In this document: one piece after another, positions 7,343 to 13,256 of the stretch
Numbering within the stretch: the stretch's first letter is position 1
Layout of the letters: each line of letters begins with the position of its first letter
Assembly (NCBI GenBank): GCA_023397045.1
Contig: JAEWUR010000370.1
Location: forward strand, 1 to 13,256
Source: Planctomycetota bacterium
GTDB lineage: Bacteria; Planctomycetota; Planctomycetia; Pirellulales; Thermoguttaceae
Length of the DNA stretch: 13,256 bases
Direction of reading: 5' to 3'
Made by a program: the position numbers and the translations under genes
Notes under the pieces: model-generated
Database searches by the model: none
Told to the model about the DNA's origin: nothing
Seen by the model: only the letters and a program-made list of their open reading frames with translations

Positions 7343-8593
7343 TCAACTCGGCCGCATCGCCGGCGACGGTTCATAGTCGATGGCAGCGTATCGGCCGTCG
7401 TGCATGATAGACCACCGGGCCGCTTCGATCACCAATTCGTTGATCGAGCTGTTCGCCGGCGTTGCCAGAAGGCCTCGGCGGTCGATCACGTCGATGGCTT
7501 CCCGGCGTTTTTCGAGCGAATCGGATTGCCGAACGTGGGCGGCCGCCTCGACGATGGCCTCGACCGAATCGTAGCCATAGCCGACGGGCTTTCGGCCGTC
7601 GCCCTGCCACGGGACCAGCCGCATGTAGTCGGGACTGGTGAACCGGAAGGCCGCGCCGGACCGGCGATCGACGTATCCGTGGCTGACGCCGCGAAACTGG
7701 TCGTCGTGTCGGATGACAGCGCCGAGGTCGTCGCCTTCGCAGAACATGCAGAGGCCTTGGTCGTTGGCGCCGGGCCCTTCGTCGGGATAGCCGAGGCCGT
7801 TGAGCACGCTCAGCAGCGCACCGTTCTCCCAGACGACTTGGCCGGTCGACCAGAGGTATCCGATCTTGCCGTTGGGGAACTTGCCTTCGACGCCGCGGAC
7901 CGAGACGCCGACCGGCCGCAAGCCGGTGATGAAGTAGACCAGATCGACGTAGTGGCAGCCGATGTAGGTGAACGGGTCGCTGTTTTCCTTGGTGAACCAG
8001 TTCTGGAAGTTCGAGTGCCGGTAGTAGTAGGGCTCGACCAGTTTGCATTCGCCGCATCGGAACTCGCCGAACCGACCTTGGCGATAGACCGCCCGGGCGT
8101 CGAGCGACCGCCGATCGAAGCGTTTGTGATACTCGACGCCGACGAGCAGGCCGTTGGCGTGGGCCAATTCTTCGATGGCTTTCGCGTCGGCATAGGTCAA
8201 CACGAGCGGCTTGACGGTCAGCACGTGCTGATGGTTTTCGAGGGCGCATCGGATGACGGCCATGTGGAAATGGTCGGGCACGGCCACCACGACGAGGCTT
8301 TGGGGCGGCAGCGCGGCGATGGCGTCCTGGTACAGGTCGGGATGCATCCGGTCGGGCGGATCGGCGAGGCCCGGCATCGGCTCGAAAGTCTGGCCGGGAA
8401 ATGCCTCGCGAAAGACCTCGTCGTCGGCCAGCGCCTTGAGCGGGGCCGAGTTGAGCGCGCAGATGGTGATTGGCCCGACGACGCCGAGTCGCTGCAAATG
8501 GTAAAGCGACGGCAGGAGCTGATCGTGCGTAATCATGCCGCCGCCGACGATCAGCACGGGCATTGGTTTTTGGGAACACTCTTTTTTGTTCAT
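7343..8593 (-). CDS. Gfo/Idh/MocA-family oxidoreductase
   Basis: A 416-residue NAD(P)-dependent dehydrogenase-like protein, probably cytoplasmic, acting on a sugar, inositol or related polyol. The N-terminal Rossmann fold begins at PVLIVGGGMITHDQ (12-25); the usual GxGxxG is altered to GGGM. VVVAVPDHFH (101-110) matches the family's TPNxxH stretch. The canonical EKP is VKP here (127-129), keeping the key K128. EYHKRFD (154-160) and GCHYVDLVYFITG (212-224, with H214 and D217) match the C-terminal domain. A Cys-bearing segment RCGECKLVEPYYYRH (179-193) is unusual. The ATG at 8593 has an AGGAGG site (8601-8606 on the opposite strand) seven bases upstream, favouring it over Met11. It overlaps the aminotransferase stop by 4 bases (ATGA), so translation is coupled. 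No signal peptide is seen. Substrate unknown. Confidence 0.88.
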   Translation of the reverse strand: MNKKECSQKPMPVLIVGGGMITHDQLLPSLYHLQRLGVVGPITICALNSAPLKALADDEVFREAFPGQTFEPMPGLADPPDRMHPDLYQDAIAALPPQSLVVVAVPDHFHMAVIRCALENHQHVLTVKPLVLTYADAKAIEELAHANGLLVGVEYHKRFDRRSLDARAVYRQGRFGEFRCGECKLVEPYYYRHSNFQNWFTKENSDPFTYIGCHYVDLVYFITGLRPVGVSVRGVEGKFPNGKIGYLWSTGQVVWENGALLSVLNGLGYPDEGPGANDQGLCMFCEGDDLGAVIRHDDQFRGVSHGYVDRRSGAAFRFTSPDYMRLVPWQGDGRKPVGYGYDSVEAIVEAAAHVRQSDSLEKRREAIDVIDRRGLLATPANSSINELVIEAARWSIMHDGRYAAIDYEPSPAMRPS

Positions 8594-9954
8594 GCCAGCA
8601 CCTCCTCGAATGCTTCTTCCAAGGCGACCAGTCCTTCGCGAATCGCTTCTTCGTCGATGGTCAACGGCGGCGCGATTTTGACGGATGCCCCGCCGTAGCC
8701 GACGGGCGAGAACAGCATCAGGCCCTTCTCGATCGCGCGTCGCACGATGGCCGAGGCTGTCGCGGCGTCGGGTTCGACTCCGCCGGGTTTGACGATGTGC
8801 AACGAGGCCACGAGGCCGCGTCCATGGACCGCTCCGACGTTCTTCGCGAATCGTTGTCCGATGCGATTCAACTCAGGCAGCAGAATATCGCCCATTTTCT
8901 GCGCGTTTTCGACGAGTCGCTCGTCGCGGATTACCTGCAAGTTGGCCAAGACCGACGCCGCGCAGACGGGATTGCCCGTGTGCGTGGAGGTCATCGCTCC
9001 CGGCGGGTAGAAGTCCAACACATCCGGTCGGCCGATGACGGCCGAGATCGGCAGGCCGCTGGAAATGCCCTTGCCGCAGCAGATCAGATCGGGGTTGACG
9101 CCGTAGTGTTGGAAACCCCAGTACTTGCCGGTTCGGCCGAAGCCGGCTTGCACTTCGTCGAAGATCAGCAGCGCGCCGTGTTCATCGCACCAGCGGCGCA
9201 GCTTCTGGGCGTATTCCGGCGGCATGAAACTGGCGTTGCCGCCTTGGTAGGTTTCGCTCATCACGCCGGCGACGCAGTCGGGCGTAACGCCGCGATCGGC
9301 CAAGGCCTTGAGGAATCCGTCGAAGGTCGTGTCCTGGCAGCGGAATCCGTCGGGGAACGGCACTTGCACCATGTCCTGGTCGAGGTTGACGATCCACTGT
9401 TTGAGCGCCGGGATGCCGCCGACCATCTGCGCGCCGAGGGTGCGTCCGTGGAACGCGTTTTGGAAGGTGACGATGCCGATCTTCTTGTCGCCGCCGGTTT
9501 GGCGTCCCCAGGTCCGGGCCAGCTTGATCGCGCATTCGCACGCCTCGGCGCCGGTGGTCAGCAGGAACACCTTGCCGAGTCCGTCGGGCGCGACGTTCGA
9601 GAGGGCTTCGACGGCCGCGGCGCGAACGTCCGATGGAAAACAGTAGTTGTGGATCAGGCCGTGGTTGACCTGATCGACGATCGCCTTGATGATTTTCGGA
9701 TGGGAATGTCCGGCATTGGCGACCAACACGCCGGAGGACCAGTCGAGCCATTGGTTACCCCAACGATCGAACACGTGGATGCCCTCGGCGCGATCCCAAA
9801 CGATCGGCGGCTGTCCGCCCATCGAACGGGGCTCGTGCCGTCGCAGTTTTTCAAGCGTCGCGATGGATTCCGGGGCGGGAATTTCCGTGACAATGCGGCG
9901 ATGCTTGGTCGAGATCGTGGGGACCTTTCTGGGTTGCACAACTTGCGCGCTCAT
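8590..9954 (-). CDS. Class III PLP-dependent aminotransferase
   Basis: A 454-residue fold-type I aminotransferase of the acetylornithine/ornithine/4-aminobutyrate group. It moves an amino group to a keto or aldehyde substrate through pyridoxal phosphate, in the cytoplasm. Family marks are LTTGAEACECAIKLAR (132-147, phosphate binding), FQNAFHGRTLG (164-174), ALLIFDEVQAGFGRTG (261-276, with D266 at the pyridine nitrogen), CCGKGISSGLPISA (292-305, Schiff-base K295) and TSTHTGNPV (322-330). Where relatives have EPVQGEGG this protein has SETYQGGNASFMP (233-245), which hints at an unusual substrate. Length is typical. The first 35 residues are a variable extension; the ATG at 9954 has a GAGAGG-like site before it. 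It is the first gene of a two-gene operon with the oxidoreductase. Annotations as argD or gabT would go too far. Confidence 0.9.
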   Translation of the reverse strand: MSAQVVQPRKVPTISTKHRRIVTEIPAPESIATLEKLRRHEPRSMGGQPPIVWDRAEGIHVFDRWGNQWLDWSSGVLVANAGHSHPKIIKAIVDQVNHGLIHNYCFPSDVRAAAVEALSNVAPDGLGKVFLLTTGAEACECAIKLARTWGRQTGGDKKIGIVTFQNAFHGRTLGAQMVGGIPALKQWIVNLDQDMVQVPFPDGFRCQDTTFDGFLKALADRGVTPDCVAGVMSETYQGGNASFMPPEYAQKLRRWCDEHGALLIFDEVQAGFGRTGKYWGFQHYGVNPDLICCGKGISSGLPISAVIGRPDVLDFYPPGAMTSTHTGNPVCAASVLANLQVIRDERLVENAQKMGDILLPELNRIGQRFAKNVGAVHGRGLVASLHIVKPGGVEPDAATASAIVRRAIEKGLMLFSPVGYGGASVKIAPPLTIDEEAIREGLVALEEAFEEVLA

Positions 9955-9987
9955 ACTATCAACCTCTCACGCGGATTCCGTTTCAGG

Positions 9988-10007
9988 GCTGCGCGGCGAC
10001 GCGCGGC
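9988..10007. repeat. Hairpin in the aminotransferase leader
   Basis: Arms GCTGCGCG (9988-9995) and CGCGCGGC (10000-10007) enclose a GCGA loop; on the + strand this has a GNRA-type tetraloop and one G-U pair. The leftward transcript would carry the complement about 34 bases before the aminotransferase start, with a strong 5-base core. It may influence expression but no known riboswitch or leader class is recognised. Confidence 0.3.
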
Positions 10008-10089
10008 TTCTGCATTGGAACACGCAAAAAAACGGGTCGGTCCATCCGGTGGGTCAGACGGGATTGGTTCGGTTACACCAGTACGCTGT

Positions 10090-10107
10090 AGTGCCGCCAC
10101 GGATGCC
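10090..10107. repeat. 18-base direct repeat, copy 1
   Basis: AGTGCCGCCACGGATGCC differs at one base from the copy at 10260-10277. The two copies are in the same orientation, 170 bases apart, in non-coding DNA, suggesting either a dispersed repeat family or paired binding sites. Confidence 0.5.
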
Positions 10108-10259
10108 AGCGTGCGGTCAGGCTCAATAGACGGTCAGAACATCGATGAAAAACGCAGGGCAGAACATTTTTTCGGCCATCCAAACAAAAACACCCCGACC
10201 AAAACCGCTCCGGTATTTCGGAGTTGCGGTTCGTCCGGAGTGCTCATCTTGGTGCCGAC

Positions 10260-10277
10260 AGTGCCGCTACGGATGCC
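10260..10277. repeat. 18-base direct repeat, copy 2
   Basis: AGTGCCGCTACGGATGCC, 17 of 18 bases identical to the copy at 10090-10107. It is followed within 20 bases by an AT-rich stretch and the nested inverted repeat at 10295-10328. Confidence 0.5.
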
Positions 10278-10294
10278 GACGAGCAGAATTTTTT

Positions 10295-10328
10295 ATAACC
10301 AACGGCAAACTGCCGTGTTGCAGGTTAT
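10295..10328. repeat. Nested inverted repeat
   Basis: Outer arms ATAACC (10295-10300) and GGTTAT (10323-10328) enclose an inner hairpin ACGGCA / TGCCGT (10302-10307 and 10311-10316) with an AAC loop. A T-run (10289-10294) precedes it on the + strand, so a leftward transcript would meet the hairpin and then a run of A; that is not terminator polarity for rightward transcription. Possible operator or a weak leftward-strand structure; function unknown. Confidence 0.3.
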
Positions 10329-10448
10329 TCTATCACTCCTATCGGCGGTTGCAAGCCCGGCCGTTCAATATTCGTCATCCAGCCAAACGGGGTAAAAAAC
10401 CGCGTTTTTGAGGGTGTTTTGGATTATTCTTAATTTTCCGGTAAATCC

Positions 10449-10958
10449 ATGCCGATGGTTCCCAATATGATGGGGGGGAATATCCGATTTGCCGGCATCA
10501 TTCTTGGGTGCTGCCTTTGGACGGCCGCGCCGGGATGCGTTGGTCCGCGCTCGGGCCAGGTTGGTCACGGCTGGATGGCCGCGATGAACCCTCTCTCATG
10601 GTCGAGTTCTCCGACCGTTGCCAAAACCGAATCGGCCGATGCCGACGAACAACTTGCGGCGACCGAATCGAAGCCGGAATTGCTGCCTTGGCGAAGCCGT
10701 CTGAAGGGGTATCGCCTGGGCGCGCGATTGGCTCGAAGTCGCGAGTCGGATTCGGAAGACGACGCCTCGGAAACCGCCGAGGTCGCATCGACGAGGAAAT
10801 CCGATTCGCCGACGCCGGCAAAATTGGTTTCGCACGAATCGGACGGCCCGTCGTCGGATGATCGGATGACGCCGTCTCTGGAAAACGGCGAGCTTCAAGT
10901 GCCGGGCAGCGTGAGATTGTTGCCTGAAAAAAGCCGGCCCGACATCGTCGTCGATTGA
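10449..10958 (+). CDS. Hypothetical protein with signal peptide or lipoprotein-like N-terminus
   Basis: I do not recognise this 169-residue protein. The N-terminus has a hydrophobic stretch, FAGIILGCCLWTAAPGC (14-30), after a short segment with one Arg, which suggests export. APGC ending at Cys30 resembles a lipobox, although Pro at -2 is unusual. The rest is low in hydrophobics, rich in Ser, Asp, Glu and Ala, with one basic patch (about 82-100, SRLKGYRLGARLARSRESD), so it is likely disordered and perhaps anchored to a membrane. Codon use is like that of the neighbours (many G/C third positions). In-frame ATGs at 10467 and 10470 are possible alternative starts and would shorten the leader; none has a strong ribosome site. 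It stands alone: divergent to the aminotransferase and 404 bases from the protease gene. Existence likely, function unknown. Confidence 0.6.
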   Translation: MPMVPNMMGGNIRFAGIILGCCLWTAAPGCVGPRSGQVGHGWMAAMNPLSWSSSPTVAKTESADADEQLAATESKPELLPWRSRLKGYRLGARLARSRESDSEDDASETAEVASTRKSDSPTPAKLVSHESDGPSSDDRMTPSLENGELQVPGSVRLLPEKSRPDIVVD

Positions 10959-11048
10959 GTTGTTTCGATTGCGAAAATCGATTTCTATCGTCGCTCATTC
11001 TGAGCGAAACGCCATTGCTTGCAGCGTCGCGTTTTGGCGGGGCGGTTT

Positions 11049-11066
11049 GTTATGCTGAAGCATAAC
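11049..11066. promoter_or_regulatory. 18-base palindrome, possible operator
   Basis: GTTATGCT and AGCATAAC form perfect 8-base arms around a GA spacer. The shape suits a dimeric regulator site, and TATGCT inside it could serve as a -10 box. It lies about 300 bases before the protease start and beyond the NPKRKRG repeat, so it might belong to a transcript not recognised here. Function unproven. Confidence 0.35.
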
Positions 11067-11111
11067 CTCCTGGTCTGTCCAATTCAAGTTTACGAATGTA
11101 CAGAACATCGC

Positions 11112-11156
11112 AACCCGAAGCGTAAGCGAGGTTGTCCCTCGCTTACGCTTCGGGTT
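11112..11156. repeat. NPKRKRG-type planctomycete hairpin repeat
   Basis: Two perfect 20-base arms (11112-11131 and 11137-11156) flank a 5-base TTGTC loop. The left arm begins AACCCGAAGCGTAAGCGAGG. Translated on the + strand it reads RNPKRKRG..SLTLRV, the peptide often seen in spurious small proteins of Pirellulales genomes, so this is one copy of a dispersed family. The symmetry means both strands give nearly the same sequence. It lies between the hypothetical gene and the protease gene. With no T-run it is not a standard terminator; RNA stability, nucleoid or mobile-element (MITE or REP-like) roles are possible. Confidence 0.8.
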
Positions 11157-11362
11157 ACGATTCTGTCGCAGCGAACCTCCATTAGTAACGACGATCTGGT
11201 CAGGCCACTACGTTGTTGCGATGTTTCGCGCCATATTGCCCGACTTGCCATGCGTTAATATGGGTTGTGTTTAACGGTGGTATCGTTGGGAATCAAGGCA
11301 CCGTTTCTGCCGGGCCGATCAACAAATTATCTACTAGTCTAACAACCGCGATAAGGCATACC

Positions 11363-12733
11363 ATGGCCGATCGACCTGCGTATTCCGCTTGGCCCCGAGA
11401 TACCCTAGTTCGGATTGGCCTTGTTCTTGGCATTTGCGTCTTGTCGTCGACGTTGCCTGCGATGGGTTCGGAACTGCGCGACACGCCGATCGTGAAAGCG
11501 ATACAGCGCGTTCGGGCGTCGGTTGTGAACATCCGGGGCGAGAAGACGGTGATCGGCTCGGGACAGACCGGCGACGCCAATCGTCGCGTCAACGGCATGG
11601 GCACCGGCGTGGTGATCGATCCGCGCGGTTATGTGATCACGAACTTCCATGTGGTCGACGGCGTGCGCAAAATCATGGTGACGATGGCCGACGGCCAGCA
11701 ATACGTCGCGAAGCTGGTTGCCCGGGATATGGAAACCGACCTGGCCATCATCAAGATCGAATCGGATGAGGCGTTTCCGGTCATTCCGATCGGCACGTCG
11801 GGCGATTTGATGCCTGGCGAGACGGTGATCGCCGTCGGGAACGCGTATGGTTACGAGCACACGGTCACGCGCGGCATTGTCAGCGCGTTGCATCGTTCGG
11901 TTCAAGTGAGCGACGCACAGCTTTACGACGACCTGATCCAAACGGACGCGAGCATCAATCCTGGCAACTCGGGCGGACCGTTATTGAACATCGACGGCGA
12001 CATGATCGGCATCAACGTGGCGGTGCGAGCGGGGGCCCAGGGCATCGGGTTCGCGATTCCCGTGAATAAGGTCAATTCGGTCGCGGCCTGTTTGTTGGCT
12101 TCGGCCAATCCGTACAAGACCTGGAGCGGTTTGTCGGCGGCGAAATGCGAGTCTTCCTCATCGACCGAGGGCATGGTGGTCGATTCGGTCGATTCGAAGA
12201 GTCCGGCGGCCGAGGCTGGGGTTCAACCGGGCGACGTGGTCACGGCGGTCGACGGAAAAGCGGTGCAACGCGCACTGGATTTCCAGCGTGCGATGCTCGA
12301 TTGTCAGCCCGGCCAGAAGATCCAGTTGGCGGTTCGCCGGAGCAACGAGAAGCTCGACATGGATTTGACGTTGGCCAATACGCCTGAGAAAGAGGTCTCG
12401 GCGGATCAGCCCGCGTGGGAGGTGTTCGGCGTCGAGTTGAAGCCGATTTCGACCGAGGATTTTCAGAAGCGATTTCAAACGCGCTATCGCGGTGGGCTGA
12501 GCATCTCGGCCGTTCGTGCCGACAGCCCGGCCGCCAGTCAAGGGATTCTTCCCGGCGACATTCTGGTCGGCATCCATATCTGGGAGACCGTGTCGATCGA
12601 GAACGTCGTGTACATTTTGAAGCGGCCGGATATTGCGAGTCTCAGCCCGATGAAGTTCTATATACTTCGCGGGGACGAGACGCTTTATGGTTATCTGCCG
12701 GTCGGTTCGGTGAAGACGGCGTCGAGGAATTAG
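11363..12733 (+). CDS. HtrA/Deg-type serine protease with two PDZ domains
   Basis: A 456-residue exported protease expected to degrade or refold damaged envelope proteins. From ATG 11363 it has a basic, then hydrophobic leader (R17, then IGLVLGICVLSSTLPAMG, 18-35), a plausible signal peptide or anchor. The trypsin-like domain (about 40-245) has catalytic H96 in TNFHVVDG, D126 in ETDLAIIKIE and S203 in NPGNSGGPL. PDZ1 spans about 265-338 (MVVDSVDSKSPAAEAGVQPG) and PDZ2 about 376-447 (ISAVRADSPAASQGILPGD). The frame is open further upstream to ATG 11213, but that would place 50 odd residues before a good signal peptide, so 11363 is preferred; its ribosome site (AAGG) is weak. Length and layout suit DegP/DegQ-like proteins. 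Its stop overlaps the convergent dehydratase gene. The catalytic set is intact; the exact subfamily is unclear. Confidence 0.92.
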   Translation: MADRPAYSAWPRDTLVRIGLVLGICVLSSTLPAMGSELRDTPIVKAIQRVRASVVNIRGEKTVIGSGQTGDANRRVNGMGTGVVIDPRGYVITNFHVVDGVRKIMVTMADGQQYVAKLVARDMETDLAIIKIESDEAFPVIPIGTSGDLMPGETVIAVGNAYGYEHTVTRGIVSALHRSVQVSDAQLYDDLIQTDASINPGNSGGPLLNIDGDMIGINVAVRAGAQGIGFAIPVNKVNSVAACLLASANPYKTWSGLSAAKCESSSSTEGMVVDSVDSKSPAAEAGVQPGDVVTAVDGKAVQRALDFQRAMLDCQPGQKIQLAVRRSNEKLDMDLTLANTPEKEVSADQPAWEVFGVELKPISTEDFQKRFQTRYRGGLSISAVRADSPAASQGILPGDILVGIHIWETVSIENVVYILKRPDIASLSPMKFYILRGDETLYGYLPVGSVKTASRN

Positions 12734-13256
12734 GGGCTGGTGGATTGTGCGGCGGCGTATTTCTGGAATGCGCGGGGCAGGTAACGCACTAGATCGCTGG
12801 CGATCAGTGAGACCTGCCCGAGATCTTTGGCGGCGGCATCACCTGCGACGCCGTGCAGGAAGACTCCGAGTCGAGCCGCATCGAAGGGCGTCATCTGCTG
12901 GCAGAGCAGTGCCGTGATCAGTCCGGTGAGGACATCGCCCGATCCGCCGGTGGCCATGCCGGGGTTGCCGGTCATGTTGATGGCGCGGCGGCGGCCGTCG
13001 GTGATGAGTGTGTGATGTCCCTTCAATACGACGATGATCTTGCATCGCTGCGCGAGCTGGACGGCCGCGTCATTTCGGGCGTCGCCGTCGAGTTTCTTGC
13101 CGATCAGACGTGCGAACTCGCCGGGATGGGGCGTCAAGATGCGCGGGCCGCCGGGATGGGCCAAGACGCCGGCGTCGGTCGACAGCGCATTGAGCGCGTC
13201 GGCGTCGAACACCATCGGCTTGGGGATTTCTTGGTACAGTCGGGCGATCAACTCGT
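12730..13256 (-). CDS. nnrD: NAD(P)H-hydrate dehydratase, C-terminal part (partial)
   Basis: This gene runs off the right edge; about 175 C-terminal residues are visible. The product belongs to the YjeF C-terminal/ribokinase-like family that repairs hydrated NADH and NADPH in the cytoplasm, using ADP or ATP. Diagnostic segments are VFDADALNAL, ILTPHPGEFARLIG and NPGMATGGSGDVLTG, the last with the conserved Asp of the GSGD motif that acts as catalytic base and binds nucleotide. KGHHTLITDG is also typical. Whether an N-terminal NAD(P)HX epimerase domain is fused upstream cannot be seen. The reading frame continues through the window edge, so the first visible residues are internal. The TAA stop (12730-12732) overlaps the protease TAG, with no terminator between the convergent genes. 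Confidence 0.92.
   Translation of the reverse strand, partial: ELIARLYQEIPKPMVFDADALNALSTDAGVLAHPGGPRILTPHPGEFARLIGKKLDGDARNDAAVQLAQRCKIIVVLKGHHTLITDGRRRAINMTGNPGMATGGSGDVLTGLITALLCQQMTPFDAARLGVFLHGVAGDAAAKDLGQVSLIASDLVRYLPRAFQKYAAAQSTSP

Larger units (their letters stand above)
9955..10448. other. 494-base divergent non-coding region with repeats
   Basis: This stretch separates the leftward aminotransferase operon from the rightward hypothetical gene, so it should carry promoters for both. No convincing coding frame is present. It holds an 18-base near-identical direct repeat (10090-10107 and 10260-10277), a hairpin at 9988-10007, a nested inverted repeat at 10295-10328 and several A- or T-runs that contrast with the GC-rich surroundings. 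TATTCT at 10425-10430 could be a -10 box for the rightward gene, but no good -35 was found at the right distance. Confidence 0.6.
10959..11362. other. 404-base intergenic region with hairpins and a dispersed repeat
   Basis: No convincing gene lies here. From left to right it holds a short hairpin (TCGCTCA / TGAGCGA, 10991-11007, loop TTC, no T-run) soon after the hypothetical gene, an 18-base palindrome (11049-11066), the NPKRKRG-type hairpin repeat (11112-11156), and an AT-richer stretch (about 11260-11362) that should hold the protease promoter. A small frame running through the repeat is best explained as spurious. Confidence 0.65.

Noticed and set aside
7292..8698. A 468-codon + strand frame opposite the oxidoreductase
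   Set aside because: It starts inside the che terminator and has no domain signal; the opposite strand has clear Gfo/Idh/MocA motifs and a strong ribosome site.
8563..10395. A 610-codon open frame on the + strand opposite the aminotransferase
   Set aside because: It is antisense to a protein with clear class III aminotransferase motifs, contains no recognisable domain, and has the Arg/Asp/Gly/Val-rich composition expected from the shadow of GC-rich codons.
10498..10998. A 166-codon - strand frame opposite the hypothetical gene
   Set aside because: Arg/Pro/Ser-rich with no signal peptide or domain; the + strand frame has a coherent hydrophobic leader and neighbour-like codon use.
11112..11156. 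CRISPR-like or tRNA-like interpretation of the hairpin
   Set aside because: It is a single copy with no spacers, and neither cloverleaf geometry nor a T-loop motif is present. No tRNA, rRNA or CRISPR array was seen anywhere in the window.
11019..11258. A 79-codon frame through the NPKRKRG repeat
   Set aside because: Its only recognisable part is the translated hairpin repeat; such frames are common false calls in planctomycetes.
11213..11362. Upstream extension of the protease to ATG 11213
   Set aside because: It would add 50 residues before a good signal peptide beginning at the ATG at 11363, so the extension is probably untranslated leader.
1..13256. Search for defence, prophage or transposase genes
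   Set aside because: All substantial frames with domain signals are housekeeping, metabolic or chemotaxis genes; no integrase, transposase, nuclease or toxin-antitoxin pair was recognised.

Overview
The window looks like bacterial chromosome from a planctomycete, most likely of the Pirellulales type. The best taxonomic clue is the hairpin repeat at 11112-11156. Read through, it encodes the NPKRKRG peptide seen again and again in spurious planctomycete ORFs. High GC content with G/C-rich third positions, and a second dispersed palindromic repeat (reading LALSRRERG) at 2267-2300, fit this. The assignment rests on pattern memory, not on a database search.

Region 1 (1-7319, + strand) is a nearly complete chemosensory operon: the 3' end of an MCP receptor gene, then cheW, cheB, cheR, cheA, cheC, cheD and cheY. 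It closes with a strong intrinsic terminator. Receptor arrays (MCP with CheW) control the CheA kinase, which phosphorylates CheY (output) and CheB (methylesterase). CheR methylates the receptors, CheD deamidates receptor glutamines, and CheC is expected to bind CheD and dephosphorylate CheY-P. Catalytic residues are intact in CheB, CheD, CheA and CheY. Oddities are a CheC with only one of its two phosphatase motifs intact, a CheA whose dimerisation domain is about twice the usual length, a CheR with a low-complexity N-terminal extension, and a dispersed repeat between cheB and cheR.

Region 2 (7343-9954, - strand) is a two-gene operon with a 4-base ATGA overlap: a class III PLP-dependent aminotransferase followed by a Gfo/Idh/MocA-type oxidoreductase. 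They probably work in one pathway, whose substrate cannot be read from sequence. A 494-base non-coding stretch upstream holds a duplicated 18-mer and some hairpins.

Region 3 (10449-13256) has a small, probably secreted or lipid-anchored hypothetical protein, a 404-base repeat-bearing gap, an HtrA/Deg-type periplasmic serine protease with two PDZ domains, and, convergent and overlapping it by 4 bases, the C-terminal part of an NAD(P)H-hydrate dehydratase gene that runs off the right edge.

I found no clearly new multi-gene system. The most useful leads are the modified chemotaxis components, the aminotransferase/oxidoreductase pair with altered family motifs, and the dispersed hairpin repeats.
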